Source: Emiliania huxleyi CCMP1516 (lineage: Eukaryota > Haptophyta > Isochrysidales > Noelaerhabdaceae). Taken from it: a stretch of 64,000 nt of DNA. Of this stretch, positions 21,801 to 31,776 are shown one piece after another. Each line of letters starts with the position of its first letter. Within the stretch, counting starts at the first letter, position 1. The stretch spans positions 386,063 through 450,062 of the forward strand of contig NW_005194878.1 of assembly GCF_000372725.1 (NCBI RefSeq). The letters are read 5' to 3'. The notes under the pieces were generated by a model. It did not search any database. It saw only the letters and a program-made list of their open reading frames with translations, and was not told the origin of the DNA. The position numbers and the translations under genes are program-made.

Positions 21801-24800
21801 ACGTCAGGGTCCACGACACCTCGGACGGGTAGCTGCCGCCACCCACAGTGACCTGGAAGTCGCCCGAGCCAGACGTGTGGACTGATGGTGCACATGCCAG
21901 CGGGAGCAGCGCGGCGAGAATCAGCAGCCACGCGCCACGCCTCGCCCCCGTCCGGCACCGCACGAGGCGCCCCGAGCTGCTCCTCCGCACCGAGAGCAGC
22001 ACGCCGCCGCACGCTCCGAGCAGCAACAACAAGGCGGCCCAAAACTGACAGCGCTGCTGGGTGCGGACAGGCGCGGAAGAGGAGGGTCCGCTCATGAAGG
22101 GAAAGTGGAACGGCAGGTCGATGGAGAGCTTGTCGACCGGCGGGTTCGCGGGCGGCTTGTCGGTCTTGGAGCGCTCGTCGGTGAGCGCGTGGTGAGGCTC
22201 CGCATGCCACGCAACGGGGGCGGCGCAGCGTGGCTGCCGGTCGGCGCACACACGTGAGACGGAGGAGATATCGGACTGGACCGAGTTCGAATCGGAGATC
22301 TGAGCGGCACGGACCTCTGCAGGCCATGCCGGCTCCGCGAGAAGAGGGCCGATGGCCCGGCCAAGCTGGAGGAAGAGATCCTTGGTTGTGGCTGGAGAAG
22401 CGGTCGCCAATCTGTTCACCCGCCACTCGCCGCCGGCGTGCATGCTAGAGACGGGCGCGCCGAGGCCAGTCTCAACCAGCTTCTCGGGCGTGTTCCCAGC
22501 GTCGGCGGACCGCATCTCGGGCGACGTGCCGTTCACGGGCAGGACGGTTTCGCGAACGATGATCCCCGATCTGCTGCTGTAGACGGGACCGATAGAGTCG
22601 ATCTCGGGCTCGCCCTTGCGCTCCATGCTGTTGCGCGAGGCCGGGACGGTCTCCAAATCGGCCTCAACCTACTCGCCAAGAACAGGCACAATCCGGAACC
22701 GGATTACAAAGCTCGCACAAAAACAGCCAGAGGGGCGCTCACCGGCTGCTTCTCGTAAATTTCCTTGACGGACGCCAGCGGCTCGCCAATTAGGTGCAAC
22801 GGCTCGCCCACCGCCTCGTCGATCTCGTCCATCAGTAGTGCTTCCCAGCGCCCGTCCTCGCGTTCGCCCTGATCAGCGCGCGGGCTGTTAGTCACGAGCT
22901 TGCGCGGTGGGGATACTAGCACGCGCGAGCGAGCGCGCACCGGGTGGTTGGCGGGCGCGCTGTCCGACGACACGATGGCTGCAAACGAGCTGGCGTCGTT
23001 GCCGCCAACCTCGCAGAAGCCGTTGGGCGATGCCGGCGTGAACGGCTTCGCGACGGTCGCGAGAGGCGATGTCGGCCACGGGGAGTCGTACCGCTGCGAG
23101 GAGAGAAGCGCGGAGGTGGCAGAGCACGAGGAGTGCGCAAACGCGGCTCCGAGGCAGAGCAGCGCGAGCATGCCAAAGAGGCGGAGCAAGTTGTAGGACT
23201 TTGACCACGGGAACCGGCCGGCGGCAGAGCCCTCGGGCGTGGTATTCGTGGTCGTCTCGACGTCGACCGTCGCGCCCTGAACAAGAGGGCGCGAGACTGG
23301 CCGTGTGAGAGCGGCGAGCGAGGGAGGAGGCCGCATAAATGCAGGCGGCGCGCACCGAGTCTGCGGTCGGCGGCGTGGAGCCGCCGGTCACCTTGCCGGT
23401 GCCACCGAGGATGCCCTCGTTGCCGTCCGTTCCGAGCAGGGCCCCGAACCTGTTCTTGCCGCCGACCGGGGTGATGCTCTTGGTGCGGACGATCGGGGCG
23501 GACGCGCCCTTGCGCCCGTTCTTGCGGCGCGGGTTCGACGGGGTGGTCCAGTCGGCGATGCCCTGCGCGCGCGCAAACGGTGGGTGCGTCATAGTTGGGG
23601 CTCCGCGTGTGCACCGCAGCGTGCGAGGCGCACTGAAGAGGGGGGCTCCTCCGCTGGAAACTCCTTGATCGACGGCAGCGGCGCGCCGCCGGCGGTGACC
23701 GGCTTGAAAGCCGGCGCGTCTTCGGTGACCGGCTTGAGAGCCGGCGCTTCTTTGGTGCCGTTGGGGGACGTCGGCGGGTCAAGCTTGGACCAGAAAACGG
23801 CGTTCGGGCTCGGCTCGTGGGCGGAGGACATGGCCTTGGCCTTGCCCGAGTCGACCTTGTCCGCGGCGGGGTCCTTTTCCGCGGCCGGGTCCTTCTTGAG
23901 GGTGCTCTCGTCGAGGGAGGCCTCCGCGCCAGACTTGGCCTCGGGGACGCCCTTCACGACGTCATTCTTATCGCACGCCTTGCGAGGGGGAATGGGGAGC
24001 GTGCTGGAAGGAGAGTGGAGATCTGCGACACGCGCACACACGCACCGCCTTGGCTCCGAGGGGCGGCGCGGAGAAGGCGTCGGCCGGCATGATGCCGACC
24101 TTCCCTGCCGTCTTGTTCTCTGCCATGATGTTGATCGAGTTCACTCGTACCTATGAAGGGGGCGGTGGATTGGGTGGGGAGGTGCAGTGCCGGGGAGGGT
24201 GGGAGGTGGGTTGAAGCCGCATGACGGCGGCGGCGGCGGCGGTGGCGGCGGCGGTGTGGCGGGCGCCGGCGGCGAGGGCGGTGCCGTGGTGAGGGCGTGG
24301 AGACGAGGCCGGCAGCAACGGGCGGCGGCGACGGCGGGGGACGGGGCGGCTGGAGAGTGAGGTGCGATGCAGCCGCGCACGGCATAGGCTGGCCGATGGC
24401 AGCGAGGAAGGCAGGCAGGGCGGATGGGGGCGAGCCTCGTTGGCGACGCCGGCGGCGCAGTCCTTCTTCTCCGCCTTGGTCGGCGCCTTGTTCTTCTCGT
24501 TCTTGGCCTCGTGCTGCGCCTGAGGCGCGCGGGCTTCGGTCATGAGCGAGGATGGCGCGTGTGAGGCGGCGGTGAGAGCGGCGGCGAGAGCGGCGGCGGC
24601 GAGGGCGGCGGCGGCGGCGTAAAGGCGGGGTCGGGAGGTGGCCAACCGAGCGGACAAGCGCCATGCAATCCACGGCAGGCTCGGCGACGGCGGACTTGGT
24701 GGCGGACTCCTCGGCGGCGGCGGACTTGGTGGCGGAGGACTCCTCGGCGGCGGCGGACTTGGTGGCGGAGGACTCCTCGGCGACGGCGGACTTGGTGGCG

Positions 24801-26053
24801 GACTCCTCGGCGGCGGACTTGGTGGCGGACTCCTCGGCGGCGGCGGACTTGGTGGCGGACTCCTCGGCGGCAGCAGACTTGTTGTCGGACTCCTCGGCGG
24901 CGGCGGACTTGGTGGCGGACTCCTCGGCGACGGCCTCCTCAGTGGCGGACTCCTCGGCGGCGGACTCCTCGGTGGCTGCCTCCTCGGACTCCTCCTCGGT
25001 GGCGGACTTGGCGGCGGCCTCCTCGGTGGTCGCCTTCTTGGTGGCCGCCTCCTCGGCGGTCGCCTCCTCGGTGGCCGACTCGGCGTCCTCCTCGGCGGCG
25101 GCGGACTTGGCGGCGAGCTCCTCGGCGGCGGCGGACTTGATGCCGCACGCCTGGGTGAGGGGAGAACACGCAAGTGTGCGGAGACAGGGAGACCGTAGAG
25201 ATGATGACAATCCTGGCGTGCGCACACTCACCTCGGCTCCGAGGTGCGACGGCGGCGACGACAAGTAGATCTCGTCCACATCGCCGTCGGGCTTGGCCGT
25301 GTCCACTGCGGGCTTGGGCGCGGCCTTGACGTCGACCTTGACGCCGCACGCCTGTGGGCGAGAGCGGACGCAGCTGTTCGGAGACGGGGAGATTGCACGG
25401 AATGTGCTCTTGGCGTGCGCACACTCACCTCGGCTCCGAGGAGCGAAGGCGACAGCGACGTGATGCCGACAGGAGCCGTCGGCGCAGACTCGGACGGGAC
25501 GTCATTGCCGTTGCCGATGACGTCATTGAGCGACGCGGGCTCGCTCTTGGACGAGATGCCGTCGTGCTTGCCTCCGGCAGAGTCGATGACGGACAAGGGC
25601 GGCGACGGAAGTGGCGGGCACGAGGTTTTGTCGACGGTGAACGTGAGGCGCCGCGAGGTCTCGGCGCCGGCGAACGATGCGCCTACCGACGCCGCAAACA
25701 CGACGCCGACGTACTCGAGCGAAACGGGCTTGCCCTCGGACGGGATGACGTCCTCGAGCGAAGCGGGCTCGCCCGACGGGTTGACGGACGGGATGACGTC
25801 CTCGAGCGAAGCGGGCTTGCCCTCGGACGGGATGCCGGCGGCCTCGCCTCCGGCAGCGTTGACGGTCGTGTTGCCCGCCAGCGACGCCTGTGTCAGCCAG
25901 AAGGCCAGAGGATACGTCTTGCAGGTGGGAGCGCATTGTCACGTGCGCGAAAGCACAAGCCTGCTTGTCAGCAAGCGGCGGAGGAGGAGAGAGCTTGAGC
26001 ACGAGCTTGTCACCGGCGGCCGGCACCAGCTCGCGTTTGAGCTTGTCGAGCAT
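15806..26053 (-). CDS. Receptor A: beta-helix, GCC2/GCC3 repeats, multi-TM, two TIR-like domains
   Basis: A long spliced gene. The first ATG at 26053 gives MLDKLKRELVPAAGDKLVLK. A second possible start at 24125 (MAENKTAGKVGIMPADAF) has the same leader, GAACTCGATCAACAT. N-terminal exons are acidic and low-complexity. TM helices follow (YNLLRLFGMLALLCLGAAFA near 23190; LLILAALLPLACAPS near 21900). The head domain contains TLDMYDSWGDGWNGDEW, then a Pro-rich linker, beta-helix coils (21250-20700) and about 15 Cys-rich GCC2/GCC3 ephrin-receptor-like repeats (20600-18650). Next come several TM helices (18330-17030). The TIR domain (16955-16680) has FHGFISHCWGTGQDQTH and NCRRELYAAL; that Glu occupies the catalytic position of NAD-cleaving TIRs. 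A second TIR-like module (16410-16020) follows. The last exon, 18070-15806, is entered after a CCTTAG acceptor and ends TAG. Probably a surface recognition and signalling receptor. Upstream joins are approximate. Confidence 0.7.
20835..21130 (-). other. Duplicated beta-helix exon module of receptor A
   Basis: Introns 21129-21022 (108 nt) and 20940-20835 (106 nt) are clearly homologous. Both start GTGCGCCGCGTAGAGCTAGC and end CTCTCCTCGCAACCGCAG. They frame an exon of exactly 81 nt (21021-20941, phase 0) coding one 27-residue coil, with GGVVYASSSGAVSIIDSAV inside it. Coil, exon and intron were therefore duplicated together. Confidence 0.8.
24650..25130 (-). repeat. Coding minisatellite, KSAAAEESAT repeats
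   Basis: A degenerate array of about 15-33-base units encodes AEESATKSA-type repeats in the receptor A sense. On the plus strand it reads as Gly/Leu-rich nonsense. The unit GGCGGACTCCTCGGCGGCGG varies by codon-sized steps, which keeps the frame open. Confidence 0.6.
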
Positions 26054-26194
26054 GTTGATCGAGTTCCTGCAGCGCGCGGGGGTATGCACGCCAAAGAGAG
26101 TCAATAGATGCAGCTCATGGAGAAGGCTGTGTGACGGGTTCATGTGAAGGCTGTGTGAAGGACAACGTGTGGAAGTAAAGTGCTACTGGTTGGA

Positions 26195-26450
26195 GCTACT
26201 GGAGACTGTGCAGAGCACCACTATTATTACTGGTCACTGGAGACTGTGCAGAGCACTCCTATTATGACTGGGGACTGGAGACAGTGCAGAGCCACTAGAC
26301 TGTGCAGAGCACCATTATTATTACTGATTACTGGAGACTGTGCAGAGCACTCCTATTATGACTGAGGACTGGAGCCTGTGCAGAGCACTCCTCTTATGAC
26401 TGGTTACTAGACTGTGCAGAGCACTACTATTATTACTGGGGACTGGAGAC
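26195..26450. repeat. Minisatellite, about 44-bp unit
   Basis: Roughly six diverged copies of a unit containing GGAGACTGTGCAGAGCAC and TATTATKACTGG lie just upstream of the first start of receptor A. No such array lies upstream of receptor B. Confidence 0.7.
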
Positions 26451-26493
26451 TTGTGCGGAACACTCGGCGAACGGAGAGGTCAGCACCTACGGG

Positions 26494-26781
26494 ATCATGA
26501 CCATGTGAAAGAGGGTCAAAAACTGCTATGGAGATGTCCAGGGGGTATATGGGGTATATGGGGGTATATGGGGGTATATGGGGGTATATGGGGGTATATG
26601 GGGAGAATATCTCGAGGAATCTCCGAGAATTGGATCAATCGTCGCAATCTCCACCCCGCCGCCCCCCCCCAGCCCCCCCCCCCCCCCCCGCCCCACGCCC
26701 TCCCCTCCCCTTCGAGCCTCGCCTACACAGACAAAAAGAAATCGACCGCGCGAGTTTGCTAATGAAGGCAGAGGCGATGCT

Positions 26782-26817
<36 letters not shown>

Positions 26818-27330
26818 CGAGCCAGGCCACTGCCACACCTACGGGCAGCACGCCTCGGCGTTAGCATCGCGACGACCGGCACACTCTCTCGTGTCCTCGG
26901 CGCTAGGACTGGAGCCGGGCAGCGATTGGCAAGCGAGCGGGCTGCGTCGCTCTCTCGCCGGAAAAGAGTGGGGGCAATCGGGCGGGTTCGCTCGGTATAA
27001 GGGTGGGGAACGAGCGGCAGCGGCCGCGTCTCGCGGCTCCCCGATGGCAGCAGCCTCACCTGCGAACGGGAGGTGGCAGGAATTGTGAGGCCGAGGGGGG
27101 CGTAGCTGCTCGGGCGCCAAATCGAAGCGCATCGCATGGTGGGAGCGGAGAGGGAGCGGCGGGTTGCGTGAGCAGGAGGCGTCGCGCCGCTCGGGCGTGC
27201 AGCTCCCCGCGGCCATATGTGCGTCGACGCCGCGGGGCCAGCGCGAGCGGAACGGGAAAGGCGAGGGACCTGTGGACCTGTGGCGAAGTACACAGAGAAG
27301 CCAGCCGAACGCCCTGCTCGATCAAAAAGA
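26494..27330 (-). promoter_or_regulatory. Upstream region of receptor A, homologous to that of receptor B
   Basis: Blocks here match 50589-51110 upstream of receptor B: GACCATGTGAAAGAGGGTC, ACGCTCTCTCGYGTCCTCGG-like and GGTGGCAG/GGTAGGCAG-like segments, and TGCGAGGCCGAGGGGGG-like ends. The duplication that made the two genes therefore included 500-800 bp of 5' flank, probably with the promoter. A GGTATATGGG array (26537-26607) and a GA microsatellite (26785-26816) lie inside. A few GT-rich frames read through it, but I do not call a gene. Confidence 0.5.
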
Positions 27331-27483
27331 GCGCGTCGGGCACTACTCTCTCGAGGTCTCGCGGATCTTATAAATCAGCCGAACGGCCGAGGGCAACCCC
27401 GCAAGACTATAAACTACTAAAACAAACCGGCAAGTACTAGCCCGGTCGAACACTGCCCAAACAAATAAATTCCCCCTTTGAGC

Positions 27484-27565
27484 TGAGAGGTTTGGGCCCC
27501 GCCCGCCCGCCTCTCCCCGCTTGCCCGCCCGCCCGCCCGCCCGCCCGCCCGCCCGCCCGACCACC
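27484..27565. repeat. CCCGCCCG simple repeat
   Basis: A pure CCGCCCGCCC tract marks the point where the truncated receptor copy loses similarity to its paralogues. It may be the breakpoint of the truncation. Confidence 0.6.
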
Positions 27566-27599
27566 CATTCCCATCACCATCTCACATACCTTCATATAG

Positions 27600-29240
27600 G
27601 CGCTCGACACCTCGCCAGAGCCAATCTCCCCAGAGCCAGACTCGCCCGAGCCAGACGTGTAGACTGACGGTGCACATGCCAGCGGGAGCAGCGCGGCGAG
27701 AATCAGCAGCCACGCGCCGCGCCTCGACCCCGTCCGGCACCGCACGAGGCGCCCCGAGTTGCTCCTCCGCACCGAGAGCAGCACGCCGCCGCACGCTCCG
27801 AGCAGCAAAAATCTGGCGGCCCAAAGCTGACCGTACTGCTGGGCGCGGCCAGGCGCGGAAGAGGAGCGTCCGCTCATGAAGGGAAAGTGGAACAGGGAGG
27901 GTAGGTCAATGGAGAGCTCGTCGGCCGGTGGGTCCGCGGGCGGCTTGTCGGTCTTGTAGAGCTCGTCGGTGAGCGCGTGGCGAGGCTTCGCGTGCCACGC
28001 ACGGGCAGCGCCGCGTGGCTGCCAGTCGGCGCACACACTTGAGACCGAGAAGAGATCGGACTCGACCGCGTTCGAGTCGGCGACCTGAGCGGCACGGACC
28101 TCTTCAGGCCACGCTGGCTCCCCCAGCGTGGCCGCGAGAAGAGGGTTGACGGCCCGGCCACGCTGGAGGAGGAGGTCCTTGGTTGGGACTCGAGAAGCGT
28201 CCGTCAATCCGTCGTTCGCCCGCCACTCGCCGCCGGCGTGCATGCTAGCGACGGGCGCGCCGAGGCCAGTCTCGACCAGCTTCCGCACCGACGATACGAT
28301 GGCTACAAACGAGCTGGTGTCGATGCCGCCAACCTCGCAGAAGCCGTTGGGCGATGCCGGCGTGAACGGCTTTGCGACGGTCGCGAGAGGCGATGTCGGC
28401 CACGGGGAGTCGTACCGCTGCGAGGAGAGAAGCGCGGCGGTGGCAGAGTACGAGGAGTGCGCAAACGCGGCTCCGAGGCAGATCAGCGCGAGGATGCCAA
28501 AGAGGCGGAGAGCAAGTTGTAGGACGAGCAGAGCTTGGGCCACGAGAACCGGCCGGAGACAGAGACGGAGCTGTCCAGCGTGGGAACTGTGGTCGTCTCG
28601 ACCATGCCCTGAACAGGAGGGCGCGAGACTGGCCGTGTGAGAGCGGCGAGCGGGGGAGGAGGCCGCATACGCAGGCGACGAGCACCGAGTCTGTTGTCGA
28701 CGGCGTGGAGCCGCGGCGCACCTTGCCGTTGCCACCGAGGATGCCCTCGTTGCCGTCCGTTCCGAGCAGGCATCCGAACCCGTTGCTGCCGCCGACCGGG
28801 GTGATGCTCTTGGTGCGGACGATCGGGGCGGACGCGCCCTTGCGCCCCTTCTTGCGGCGCTTCTTGCGGCGCGGGTTCGACGGGGTGGTCCAGTCGGCGA
28901 TGCCCTGGGCGCGCGCAAGGGTGCGTCAATAGTTGAGCTCTGCGCGTGCAGCACCGCGGCGTGCGAGGCGCTCACCGCCGGGACGGGCTCCTCCGCTGGA
29001 AACTCCTTGGCCGCCGAGGCGGCCCAGTCGGCGTCGCCCTACGCAGTGAAAGCAGGGCGGGTGGAGGAGCTGGTCGGCAGACGGGCACGGCGCAGAATGC
29101 AAGGCGCTCACCGCCGGGGCGGGCTCCTCCGCTGCGCCGGTGACCGGCTTGAGAGCCGGCGCTTTTTTGGTGACCGGCTTGAGAGCCGGCGCTTTGTTGG
29201 TGACGACGTTGGGGGACGTCGGCGGGTCGGTCGGGCGACC
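27600..29240 (-). pseudogene. Truncated third copy of the receptor N-terminal half
   Basis: The copy matches receptor A 23780-21850 and receptor B 49500-47400. It keeps the first TM (LLRLFGILALICLGAAFAHS-like), the linker with KLVETGLGAPVASMHAGGEW and the second TM (LLILAALLPLACAPSVYTSG). It then ends in a short SGSGE repeat and a GC simple repeat. Head domain, beta-helix, GCC2/GCC3 repeats, heptahelical part and TIR domains are all missing. It also lacks the stretch between SFVAIVSS and KLVETG that encodes the juxtamembrane linker. It is closer to receptor B than to A (for example the linker and WRANDGLTDASR). Probably a degraded partial duplicate, although a small membrane protein might still be made. 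Confidence 0.6.
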
Positions 29241-29277
29241 TGCGCTAGGTCGCCGGGCGGGACCGACGGGACGTCCA

Positions 29278-30433
29278 TCATGCGTGATACGGCCTGCCCG
29301 AGTCGTCGCTTGCGCGCCGCATCTTGGATGAACGCGACCAGCTCCTCGCCCCGCTCCCTATCACTTGCCCTCCTGCATACTTCGCGTGTGACTCCATCGT
29401 CGGTAGCCTGTCCTCCCACTTGTGCGCGTCCCACAGCAGCTCAAAGTCACCCGCGAAGAAGCGACCCGCCCGCTCATGCAGCGCCGCGGCTGGGGTGACG
29501 CCCGTGGGCGGCTTCGCGAGGAGCCAGCGTGGCATCGAGAGCAGCAAGAGCCATTGCTCCGGGCGGGCTAGGCCGCGACCGCGCGCACCGGCGAGGGCGT
29601 CGATCACGGCTGCACAGCTACGGTGTCCCTCACACCGAGGGAGTCCAGCGAGCTGCCGCGTGTGGAAAGCAGCGCCAGGAAGTCGGTCGGCACCCGCGCT
29701 CGCACAGGAAGGCAAGGGCGGTGGCGACTGGCTTCGGTACGTCGCCGTCGTCCGTGTCGTCACCCGCCGTGGGTGCCGCCGCGTCTTGGGGCGCTCGCGA
29801 CGTGCCCGCCACCACTGCCGCCTGCGCCGGGGTGGGTGTGGCGCCCGCCGCGCAGGGCGCGGGCGATGGGGCGGCGGCGCCACCAGCCGCGGCGTGCGCG
29901 TCGGCGGTCGGTGCACGTCCAGTGGGCGGGGCACCGTCGGTGGCGGCGTCGACGGCCGCAGCGGCAGCACCGGTGTCGACAGCATCGGCGGCAACGGTGT
30001 CGTCGGCGGCGACGCCAAGGGCCCAGCTGCTGTTGCTGAAGTCTGGGAGGCGCACTGGGGTCCCGACGTCGACCTCGGCCCCCGAGTAGTGCCGCGAGTA
30101 GGTGCGTGCATCCCGCAGGACTTCTAGCCCGAGCGACGGCGGCAGCATGCCCTCCGCGCATTCTCGGAGCGCCCCGACAGCCGCGGGCGTGAACCGAAGG
30201 CTCCCGTCGGGCGGGCGCAGCAGCCGGCGGCGGCTTCGCGGCGTGAGGGGGTCGCGCCCGGGGGTGCTGCTGCCGAGGCCGTCGCTGGTGCCCGTGAGCT
30301 CATGCCCATGGGCGGCGTGACTCGCGCCTGCGGTCGGCGTGCCGCCCATGCTCTCGCCGTCCACCAGGGCCTGTGGAAATTCTTTTCCCCTACTCTCCGG
30401 CATTCTGACGGCAATCGAAGGCAGCGAACTCAA
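29278..30433 (-). mobile_element. Probable retroelement coding fragment
   Basis: Two overlapping frames read as coding. The upper one (to 29630) contains LRFTPAAVGALRECAEGMLP and a long Ala/Pro-rich linker. The lower one (to 29278) contains ARPEQWLLLLSMPRWLLAKP and LHERAGRFFAGDFELLWDAH. The second motif resembles the region preceding the reverse transcriptase in algal retroelement polyproteins (PxxLLxPP...R...F..G.W..L). No YxDD core is present. I infer a broken retroelement. It could instead be a host gene of unknown function with a frameshifting intron near 29640. Confidence 0.35.
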
Positions 30434-30870
30434 TCGACCCCGCGCTCACCGGCGGCCGCCCGCGTCGCGGCGTCGGACGAACCCCGGTGTCGGATGCCAC
30501 CTCGGTCCTCGCTCCTCGCACCTCGCCTCCTCGGACGAGACGAGGCACGAGCCACGTCCCACGAGCGCACAGTGCCCCAGCGCGCACTAGTGCGGTGGCG
30601 GCGTAGGGGCCGGAAAAGACGGGTGTCCCACGGAAATAGTTAAAAACTGACACCTCGCAGGTGGGATGGCGGTCGGTGAAAAGGAGCGGCGGGGACTCTA
30701 GCTAAAAAGGTCTGTCCCTCCCATCCTCCCATGCACCGCCTGCGAAGAGCAGCCTCCTCCGACAGCCACAGCATCGGCGCGCTGAGCAAAAAAAGGACAC
30801 GGGTCCCGCGGGCCCGAGGGCGCGGCTCACGTTCACATGGACCCGTCGAACCTGTGCCGTGTCGGGCGTC

Positions 30871-31533
30871 TCAGCCTATGCTGGGCGCACGCGTCACGGT
30901 ATCCGACTCGTCTGCGTAGACCCGCACGCGTGCCTCATCAAAGTCCATCGTCGCCATGTCGCCCTCCCGCATGACGCGCACGGACACGTCCGGCCGCTCG
31001 CTCGAGATGCGGCGCACGGCCTGCCCGACCTTCTCCCCTACCAGCCCCGGCCATGAGGTAGGCCCGCCCGTTCCGCGGCCCTCTGCCCCACCGCCACCCG
31101 GCTGCTCAGGCAGGCCGTGGCCTCCGCGCCTGAAGCACGACCACCAGATCGACCGCTGCAGCTCCTTGCCCGCCATCCAGCAGGAGGTGTGGCAGACAGC
31201 CGAGCTGAGCCGCGAGCCGCAGCTCTGCTGCAGCCGCTCCATGCTCTGGCCAAAGGACTGCTGCACGGACCGGGCACTTTTCGCGCCGCTCAGCAGCTGG
31301 CCAAGGCCGCTCAGCGCGTCCGCAAGCGCCTGTTCTGGGCTGTGCTCGGCGCCGCAGCCGCAAGCTGACCGCTGCGTCCAGGCGAGTGCAGCCCAGCCTG
31401 CAAGGACCGCTGCGAGCAGCTTCCAGCCGGGCACCGCAGGGAGCGCCACGGAGCGTGCGGCAGGCGGCGGCGGCGGTCCGCGCCGTGCAAGCCGCTCTCG
31501 GGCCAGGTCGGCGAGAGAAGCGTTGTCGGCCAT
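30871..31533 (-). CDS. Membrane-anchored potato inhibitor I family serine protease inhibitor
   Basis: Intronless, 220 residues, ATG at 31533. Residues 1-35 are basic and Pro-rich, and residues 36-53 (GWKLLAAVLAGWAALAWT) form a signal anchor. Residues 58-135 are a helical linker with several Cys. Residues 158-220 are a complete potato inhibitor I (eglin c) domain, with TSWPGLVGEKVGQAVRRI, the binding loop REGDMATMDF, RVRVYADE and the ending TRAPSIG. By alignment with eglin c the scissile bond is Met196-Asp197, and P1 Met suggests chymotrypsin-, elastase- or subtilisin-like targets. The domain would face the lumen or outside of the cell. The gene is divergent from the arabinosyltransferase-like gene, with 243 bp between starts. 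Confidence 0.88.
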   Translation of the reverse strand: MADNASLADLARERLARRGPPPPPAARSVALPAVPGWKLLAAVLAGWAALAWTQRSACGCGAEHSPEQALADALSGLGQLLSGAKSARSVQQSFGQSMERLQQSCGSRLSSAVCHTSCWMAGKELQRSIWWSCFRRGGHGLPEQPGGGGAEGRGTGGPTSWPGLVGEKVGQAVRRISSERPDVSVRVMREGDMATMDFDEARVRVYADESDTVTRAPSIG

Positions 31534-31776
31534 CGGCGCTAAGGCGCGCCTTTTCGTCACAGCACACTGGCACGACAAGGGCGCGAACTGGCGCGAACTG
31601 GTCGCACAGCGACACACGGCCTCGAAAAAGAATTTAAAGCGACGCAGCGTAGAGGGCCGTGTGTAGCCCTCTTTTTGCTAGAACAAAAAAGAATTTAATG
31701 CACATCCGCAACTTGTGGACGCTCCTCGGCCACGCTGGCCACGCGTGTGCGAGTTCTTCGCAGGACGCCCCGGTCC
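31534..31776. promoter_or_regulatory. Divergent promoter region
   Basis: This 243-bp gap lies between the start codons of the protease inhibitor (-) and the HPAT-like gene (+). It contains AAAGAATTTAAAGCG and AAAAGAATTTAATGC, two similar AT-rich motifs about 60 bp apart, and GCGTAGAGGGC, also found at 56059. A shared control region is inference. Confidence 0.45.

Noticed and set aside
24638-25198. Gly/Leu-rich 186-codon frame (GGGLGGGLLGG)
   Set aside because: Antisense reading of the coding minisatellite of receptor A.
26451-27088. Short frames upstream of receptor A (MGVYGGIWGYMG, ERERERERE)
   Set aside because: They translate the GGTATATGGG array and the GA microsatellite. The surrounding sequence is shared noncoding flank of receptors A and B.
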